Shown here piece by piece: positions 5,259 through 9,458 of a stretch of DNA of 9,458 nucleotides; within the stretch, counting starts at the first letter, position 1; each line of letters starts with the position of its first letter. This stretch comes from Pseudolabrys sp. (GTDB taxonomy: Bacteria > Pseudomonadota > Alphaproteobacteria > Rhizobiales > Xanthobacteraceae): NCBI GenBank assembly GCA_029945495.1, contig JAQSCR010000537.1:1-9458 (forward strand). Reading direction: 5' to 3'. The notes under the pieces were generated by a model, which was not told the DNA's origin, did no database searches, and worked only from the letters and a program-made list of their open reading frames with translations. Both the position numbers and the translations under genes were made by a program.

Positions 5259-7544
5259 TCACTCGTTAAGCGTCATTTGCGGCGCCGCCGTGTCGGCGGC
5301 AGCGGCGGTGGTGTCGGACGGCTTGGTTTCGGGTTTGCCGGCGGCGGAAAACTGCATGCGCACCCAGGCGCCGCGTTGTCCGGGGATCCTGTCGGCGGCG
5401 TCGCGCAATTCGATCGCGCCGCCGTGTTCCTCGACGATGCGGCCGACGATGGCCAGGCCTAAGCCCGTACCCTTCTCGCGCGTGGTGACATAAGGCTCGA
5501 CCAGCCGGCTGCGGTTTTCCTTCGGCAGGCCGATGCCGTTGTCGATCACGTCGATGACGATGTTGCCGCCCTCGCGCGCGGCAAAGACGTGGATCGCGCC
5601 TTTGCCCGATCCTTGGCCCAATTCATCCGGCGGCACCGCGGCGATCGCCTCGGTGGCGTTCTTGATCAGATTGGTGAGCGCCTGCGAGATCAGCCGGCGG
5701 TCGAATTGCGCCGGCATCGGGCTCTCGGTGATCTCGGCGTCGATGTCGATCTCGGCATTGCCGACGCGCATCAGGAACACCGCCTGGCGCACGGTGTCGG
5801 CAACGTCCTCGGCGACGATCACCGGCTTGGGCATGCGCGCGAACTTGGAAAACTCATCGACCATGCGCCTGATGTCGTCGACCTGGCGAATGATCGTGTC
5901 GGTGCATTGCTCGAAGATGGCGCGGTCCTCGACGATCACCTTGCCGTATTTGCGGCGCAGGCGTTCGGCCGACAGCTGGATCGGCGTCAGCGGATTCTTG
6001 ATCTCATGGGCGATGCGGCGCGCGATGTCGGCCCAGGCCGAGGTGCGCTGCGCGGCGACCAGCTCAGTTATGTCGTCGAGCGTGATGACGTAGCCCTGCC
6101 CGGCCTCGCCGGACTGTTCGCCGGTGACCCGCACCGACAGATTGCGCTCGCGGCCGTTGCGCGAAATGGTGACCTGATCCTGGGTACGGGCGCCGGTCTT
6201 GGCGGCCAGCATGATGCCGGCCAGTTCCGGAAACACCTCGTCGAGCGGCTTGCCGAGCGCATCGGCTTCGCTGCGGCCGATCAGCTTCTCGGCCGAGCGG
6301 TTGAGAATGCGCACATGGCCGAGACTGTCGACGCCGATGACGCCGGCCGAGGCGCCGGCCAGCACCGCTTCGGTGAATCGCCGCCTGGTGTCGATGACGT
6401 CGCGGGCGCGCACCAGATCGTCGCGCTGGGTGCGCAGCTCCTGCGTCATGCGGTTGAAGGTCTCGCCAAGATGGGCGAGATCGCCTTCCGCCTGCCGCAC
6501 CGGCACGCGCACATAGAGATTGCCTTCCGATACGGCATTGGCGGCGCCGATCAGCCGGCGGATCGGCGCGACCAGCCGGTTGGCGAAGTTGAAGCCGATC
6601 CAAACCGCCGACAACAGCACGATCAGCGCGATCACGGTGTACATCAAGGCGAACGCCACCTGCACGCCGACGCGGCGCTGTTCGATCGCGGTGTATTCGT
6701 TGACGCTTGCCTGCGTCTCGCGCAACTGCGGCACGACGCGCGGATCCAAGAGCCGCGTCACATACAGATAGCGGTTGTCGAAATTGCGCAGCTTGACGAT
6801 GGCCGCGACATAGTTGGTGTCCGGCAGCAGCACCAGCTGCGGCTCGGTGTCGCTGACATTCGCCAAAGCCTCGCGCGGCGGCAACGCGAATGTCAGCGTG
6901 GTCTTGACGTCGGCGCGCGCCACCACGTCGAGATCCTGGTCGAGCACGATCGCGGCCCCCAAGCCGCGCACCGCGGCCTGGAAGGTCAGGAACTGCTCGA
7001 GCTTCTGCGGCTCCTGATCGAACACCGCCTTGGAGCGCGACAGATCGATGGCCACCACGAGAATATCGGAGCGCACGATCTGGGCGTGGTCGTTGAGATA
7101 GGCCTGCGCCACGATCAGCGAATTTTCGATCGCGGCGCGCGTGCGGGTGGAGAACAGCCGGTCGAGGCCGCGGTCGAGCGTGACGCTGGCGACGATGGCG
7201 ACCAGGATCGCCGGCGCCGCCGCAATCAGCGAAAACAGGCCGACGATGCGGACATGCAGCTTGGCGGCGGCACGGCCGGAGCGGCGCGCCTGCACCACTT
7301 GCCAGACCTCGCGCACGATGATGGCGAGCAGCAGCACCACGGTCGCGGCGTTGACCAGCAGCAGAGTGACGACGACGTAATGGGTCGGCGACACCGGCGT
7401 CAGATCGGCGAGCACGACGAAGGTAACCAAGGCCGACAACAGCGCCAGTGCGACCGCTACCGGTCCCAGGATCCGCCGCTCCTCGCGCCGCGGCGACGGC
7501 GGGGCGGACAGTGCGATCTCGGCGGTGGCGGGGTGATCGCTCAT
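5259..7544 (-). CDS. ntrY: Membrane sensor histidine kinase NtrY
   Basis: The product is a 761-residue inner-membrane histidine kinase that phosphorylates NtrX. Transmembrane segments fall at about 27-50, 56-78, 98-121 and 296-321, with a periplasmic domain between the last two. HAMP follows (about 322-376), then PAS (388-493), HisKA with the phospho-accepting H513 in RRIAHEIKNPLTPIQ, and HATPase with N629 (N box), DNGIGL (668-673) and GTGLGL (692-697). In Brucella the NtrY PAS domain binds haem and senses redox state; whether this one does cannot be read here. The ATG at 7544 gives the usual MSDHP-type cytosolic N-terminus and normal length; a TTG at 7625 would add 27 atypical residues. The ribosome binding site is weak (GGAC 11 bases upstream). 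The C-terminal tail is rich in A, T and P. The stop TGA at 5259-5261 nearly abuts ntrX, so the two form one operon. Confidence 0.97.
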   Translation of the reverse strand: MSDHPATAEIALSAPPSPRREERRILGPVAVALALLSALVTFVVLADLTPVSPTHYVVVTLLLVNAATVVLLLAIIVREVWQVVQARRSGRAAAKLHVRIVGLFSLIAAAPAILVAIVASVTLDRGLDRLFSTRTRAAIENSLIVAQAYLNDHAQIVRSDILVVAIDLSRSKAVFDQEPQKLEQFLTFQAAVRGLGAAIVLDQDLDVVARADVKTTLTFALPPREALANVSDTEPQLVLLPDTNYVAAIVKLRNFDNRYLYVTRLLDPRVVPQLRETQASVNEYTAIEQRRVGVQVAFALMYTVIALIVLLSAVWIGFNFANRLVAPIRRLIGAANAVSEGNLYVRVPVRQAEGDLAHLGETFNRMTQELRTQRDDLVRARDVIDTRRRFTEAVLAGASAGVIGVDSLGHVRILNRSAEKLIGRSEADALGKPLDEVFPELAGIMLAAKTGARTQDQVTISRNGRERNLSVRVTGEQSGEAGQGYVITLDDITELVAAQRTSAWADIARRIAHEIKNPLTPIQLSAERLRRKYGKVIVEDRAIFEQCTDTIIRQVDDIRRMVDEFSKFARMPKPVIVAEDVADTVRQAVFLMRVGNAEIDIDAEITESPMPAQFDRRLISQALTNLIKNATEAIAAVPPDELGQGSGKGAIHVFAAREGGNIVIDVIDNGIGLPKENRSRLVEPYVTTREKGTGLGLAIVGRIVEEHGGAIELRDAADRIPGQRGAWVRMQFSAAGKPETKPSDTTAAAADTAAPQMTLNE

Positions 7545-7561
7545 TGAACGCGGAGGTCCAT
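7541..7561 (-). other. Candidate 6-codon leader ORF overlapping the ntrY start
   Basis: An ATG at 7561 opens MDLRVQ and stops with TGA, which overlaps the ntrY start codon as ATGA (7541-7544). The ntrY ATG has only a weak ribosome binding site, so termination-reinitiation coupling is conceivable. Nothing else supports translation of this ORF; an ORF of six codons has a high chance of being accidental. Confidence 0.2.
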
Positions 7562-7625
7562 GATTTTCGGAGTTTTGGCAGCAAAACGATAGGGCCCGCG
7601 AGGCGCGGACTGGCGACAGGCTCAA

Positions 7626-7656
7626 CTGCCGGAAAAGGCGGAGCCTTCGCCGGCAG
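7626..7656 (-). promoter_or_regulatory. Strong hairpin in the ntrY leader
   Basis: CTGCCGG (7626-7632) pairs perfectly with CCGGCAG (7650-7656). A second helix inside, AAGGC (7635-7639) with GCCTT (7643-7647), closes a three-base loop and is separated from the outer stem by a 2x2 internal loop. The result is a compact 12-bp hairpin about 80 bases before the ntrY ATG. It could stabilise the 5' end of the ntrYX mRNA, limit read-through from upstream, or be a protein site. No U-tract follows on the minus strand. Confidence 0.5.
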
Positions 7657-7667
7657 TGATGCTTTTA

Positions 7668-7684
7668 TACAACAATGTTGCCAA
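7668..7684 (-). promoter_or_regulatory. Sigma-54-like promoter element upstream of ntrY (imperfect)
   Basis: The minus strand reads TTGGCAACATTGTTGTA. Against the sigma-54 consensus YTGGCACG-N4-TTGCW it keeps the -24 TTGGCA and the -12 TTG, with correct spacing, but has T for the near-invariant C at -12. A start point about 12 bases on would be near 7657, exactly at the leader hairpin. The same bases support a sigma-70-like reading: TTGTCG (7689-7694), 17-base spacer, TGTATA (7666-7671). Either way this A/T-richer spot in a GC-rich gap is the best promoter candidate for ntrYX-dat. The element is visible; sigma factor use is inferred. Confidence 0.35.
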
Positions 7685-7737
7685 ATTACGACAAGACTGC
7701 GGCGTGGACCCACAGTTTCGGTTAATGGGCGGGGATT

Positions 7738-7758
7738 GGGTGGGGTTTACCCCTACCC
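7738..7758 (-). terminator. Stem-loop spanning the LLM oxidoreductase stop codon
   Basis: GGGTGGGG (7738-7745) pairs with CCCC (7750-7753) and ACCC (7755-7758) across a TTTA loop, with one bulged base. The TAG stop of the LLM gene sits inside the stem. No run of U follows on the minus strand, so it is a weak terminator candidate, but its position fits the end of the LLM transcript. Confidence 0.3.
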
Positions 7759-8784
7759 GACCATATCACGCACCAGCGGCGCGACCTTGCGGCCGTAGAG
7801 CTCGATGCAGCGCATCATCTTGGCGTGCGGCAGCGGGCCGGCCGAGTACTTCATGTCGAAGCGGGTGGCGCCGAGCGCCTTGATGGTGGCGGCGATCTTG
7901 CGCGCGACCGTTTCGGCTGAGCCGACATAGAGCGAGCCATGCGCGATTTCGCGTTCGAATTCGGTCTTGCCGAACGGTGCCCAGCCGCGCTCCGCGCCGA
8001 TCTTGTCGCGCATGCGCTTGTAGTCGGCATAAAGCTCCTCGCGCGCCAGCGCGTCGGTCTCGGCGACGTAGCCGTGCGAATGGACGCCGACCGGCAGCAT
8101 CGGTTTGCCGGCGTCGGTGAGCGCGCCGCGATAGAGATCGACGAAGGGCGCGAAGCGCTTCGGATCGCCGCCGATGATCGCCAGCATCATCGGGAAACCG
8201 TAATGGGCGGCGCGCATCACCGACTCCGGCGTGCCGCCGACGCCGATCCAGGTCGTCAACGTACCGGACTCCGTTTTTGGAAAGATCGGCTGGTTTTTCA
8301 GCGGCGGCCGGGTGCGGCCCTGCCAGGTCACCGGCTGCTGCTTGATCACCGCGGCGTAGAGATCGAGCTTCTCGTTGAACAGTTCCTCGTATTGGTTGAG
8401 GTCAAAGCCGAACAGCGGAAACGACTCGATGAACGAGCCGCGGCCGAGGATCACTTCGGCCCGCCCGTTCGAGGCGGCGTCCAGCGTCGCGAAGCGCTGA
8501 TAGACGCGGATCGGATCGTCGGACGACAGCACGGTGACCGCCGAGCCGAGACGGATGCGCGTGGTGCGGCCGGCGATTGTACCCAGCACCATTTCCGGCG
8601 AGGCCACCGCGAAGTCGGCGCGATGATGTTCGCCGACGCCGATGAAGTCGACGCCGACGGAATCGGCCAGCACCGCCTCGTCGACCAGATCGCGGATGAC
8701 TTGCGCGGCGTGGAGCGGTTTGCCGTCGGGCCCGTCGGTGACGTCGCCGAAGGTGTCGAGGCCGAGTTCGATTGCGGCTGCCAT
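7753..8784 (-). CDS. LLM-class flavin-dependent oxidoreductase (luciferase-like)
   Basis: The 343-residue product is a luciferase-like TIM-barrel flavin oxidoreductase, probably dependent on FMN or F420-type flavin and an external reductase, acting in the cytoplasm. It fits the subgroup named LLM_2I7G/TIGR03858 by eye: MAAAIELGLDTFGDV at the N-terminus, VGEHHRADFAV (50-60), SAVTVLSSDDPIRVYQ (81-96), GRAEVILGRGSFIESFPLFG (107-126), VTWQGR (152-157) and WIGVGGTPESV (179-189). Length is normal and the gene looks intact. The substrate is unknown for this subgroup. The ATG at 8784 gives the usual N-terminus; GGAC eight bases upstream may serve as ribosome binding site, but lies in a predicted stem. 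The gene sits 81 bp after ntrC and about 210 bp before ntrY, where I would expect ntrC and ntrY to be direct neighbours. Base and codon composition match the surroundings, so any insertion is old. Confidence 0.92.
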   Translation of the reverse strand: MAAAIELGLDTFGDVTDGPDGKPLHAAQVIRDLVDEAVLADSVGVDFIGVGEHHRADFAVASPEMVLGTIAGRTTRIRLGSAVTVLSSDDPIRVYQRFATLDAASNGRAEVILGRGSFIESFPLFGFDLNQYEELFNEKLDLYAAVIKQQPVTWQGRTRPPLKNQPIFPKTESGTLTTWIGVGGTPESVMRAAHYGFPMMLAIIGGDPKRFAPFVDLYRGALTDAGKPMLPVGVHSHGYVAETDALAREELYADYKRMRDKIGAERGWAPFGKTEFEREIAHGSLYVGSAETVARKIAATIKALGATRFDMKYSAGPLPHAKMMRCIELYGRKVAPLVRDMVG

Positions 8785-8789
8785 GCATA

Positions 8790-8835
8790 TTGTCCGTTCA
8801 TGCCACCCCCGCCTGCGCGAGGGCCGAACGGTCAA
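8790..8835 (-). promoter_or_regulatory. Stem-loop between ntrC and the LLM gene covering its likely ribosome binding site
   Basis: TTGTCCGTTC (8790-8799) and GAACGGTCAA (8826-8835) are complementary at nine of ten positions. Inside, CCCCGC (8807-8812) can pair with GCG-A-GGG (8817-8823) with one bulge. On the minus strand the second arm contains GGAC, the best ribosome binding site for the LLM start, five bases before the ATG. The stem could therefore serve as ntrC terminator, as a lid on LLM translation, or both. Confidence 0.4.
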
Positions 8836-8865
8836 TACACCAATTCAGCCGGAATGGAACGCCGG

Positions 8866-9458
8866 TTAGTTGCCGCCCCTGAACACCTGGATGTCGAGAT
8901 CGCGGATTTTCTTGCGCAAGGTGTTGCGGTTGACGCCGAGGAGATCGGCGGCGCGGATCTGGTTGCCGCGGGTGGCGGCGAGCGCGGCGGTCAGCAACGG
9001 ATATTCGATCTCGCGCAGAATCCGGTGATAGAGCCCGGCCGGCGGCAGCCCGTCTTCGAAGCCGCCGAAATAGGTCGACAGGTGACGCTCGACCGCGGCC
9101 GAGAGGTTTTCATCGGCGCGCGGCTCGTCGCCGCCGACCGGCAGCGCCGGCTGCGCCAATTCGGCATCCATGACGGCGGCCGTAATAGTCTCCTGCGGAT
9201 AGAGCGCGGCCAGACGGCGCGCCAGGTTTTCCAGTTCGCGCACATTGCCCGGCCAGCGGTGACGCTTGAGGCGTTCCTGCGCGCCCTGGTCCAACTGCTT
9301 GGGCGGCAGGCCTTCGCGCGCAGCCTGCGCAAAGAAGTGGCGGATCAGGTCGGGAATATCCTCGGTGCGCTCGCGCAAGGGAGGCAAGCGCAGCGGCACC
9401 ACGTTGATGCGGAAAATCAAATCCTCGCGGAACAGGCCCTGCTGGTTCAATTGGCGCA
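8866..9458 (-). CDS. ntrC: Nitrogen regulation response regulator NtrC, C-terminal part
   Basis: Only the last 196 residues are in the window; the frame stays open to the right edge (RQLNQQGLFREDL), so the receiver domain, Walker motifs and GAFTGA loop lie outside. Visible are the arginine-finger segment FREDLIFRINVVPLRLPPLRERTEDIPDLI, the sensor-2 region WPGNVRELENLARRL, and a Fis-type helix-turn-helix at the end (GNQIRAADLLGVNRNTLRKKI). NtrC is the sigma-54-dependent activator of nitrogen assimilation, phosphorylated by NtrB. An NtrC rather than another enhancer-binding protein is indicated by the C-terminal sequence and by the ntrYX genes next to it. The stop is TAA at 8866-8868. Confidence 0.93.
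   Translation of the reverse strand, partial: RQLNQQGLFREDLIFRINVVPLRLPPLRERTEDIPDLIRHFFAQAAREGLPPKQLDQGAQERLKRHRWPGNVRELENLARRLAALYPQETITAAVMDAELAQPALPVGGDEPRADENLSAAVERHLSTYFGGFEDGLPPAGLYHRILREIEYPLLTAALAATRGNQIRAADLLGVNRNTLRKKIRDLDIQVFRGGN

Noticed and set aside
5254..5262. GTG start of ntrX three codons upstream
   Set aside because: It overlaps the ntrY stop and has no Shine-Dalgarno, whereas the ATG at 5253 has GAG at good distance and matches the normal MAAEILIVDDE start.
5589..7547. 652-codon open frame on the plus strand opposite ntrY
   Set aside because: It is an antisense shadow caused by high GC at third positions; its composition (rich in R, H, D, G) has no family resemblance, and ntrY is unmistakable on the other strand.
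7545..7625. TTG start of ntrY 27 codons upstream
   Set aside because: The added residues are atypical and are encoded across the end of the leader region; the ATG at 7544 gives a normal NtrY length.
8402..8801. Alternative-frame ORFs inside the LLM gene with ATGs near 8788 and 8801
   Set aside because: Arginine- and serine-rich shadows of the LLM reading frame without family resemblance.
3886..9458. A phage, defence or CRISPR system
   Set aside because: No spaced direct repeats, integrase, transposase or toxin-antitoxin pair is visible; all the long frames on the minus strand are known housekeeping or regulatory families plus one LLM enzyme.

Overview
The window looks like chromosomal DNA of a high-GC alphaproteobacterium of the order Hyphomicrobiales (Rhizobiales), probably near Bradyrhizobiaceae or Xanthobacteraceae. 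The basis is the strongly GC-biased third codon positions, the order ntrC / ntrY-ntrX-dat-hfq-hflX that is familiar from this order, the close fit of Hfq and NtrX to alphaproteobacterial versions, and two intergenic palindromes of a kind I recall as common in these genomes. The placement is from memory of gene families, not from a search.

Layout. Positions 1-864 (+) hold the 3' two thirds of a PhzS-like FAD-dependent monooxygenase. It converges on hflX across a ~180 bp gap filled by a long imperfect palindrome (908-1016). Everything from 1042 to the right edge is on the minus strand. In transcription order it runs: end of ntrC (8866-9458, partial), an LLM-family flavin oxidoreductase (7753-8784), ntrY (5259-7544), ntrX (3886-5253), a D-amino acid aminotransferase-like gene (3021-3878), hfq (2500-2760) and hflX (1042-2400). 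No stretch without a gene exceeds 300 bases; the longest gap is the ~260 bp hfq upstream region.

How the genes fit together. NtrC and NtrY/NtrX are two-component regulators of nitrogen metabolism (NtrY/X also of redox and envelope responses in relatives). ntrY, ntrX and dat are packed within 5-7 bp of each other and are probably one transcript. Hfq (sRNA chaperone) and HflX (ribosome-splitting GTPase) form a second unit, with its own candidate promoter and a structured leader. The LLM oxidoreductase between ntrC and ntrY is the least expected gene. It is flanked by a hairpin overlapping its likely ribosome binding site and by another at its stop codon.

I do not see a new defence, mobile or biosynthetic system. 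The points worth a second look are regulatory: a near-sigma-54 element placed so that the ntrY transcript would begin at a strong hairpin, tiny ORFs ending at the weakly signalled starts of ntrY and hflX, a palindromic hfq leader, and an NtrX without GAFTGA and with Asp-Asp in Walker B.
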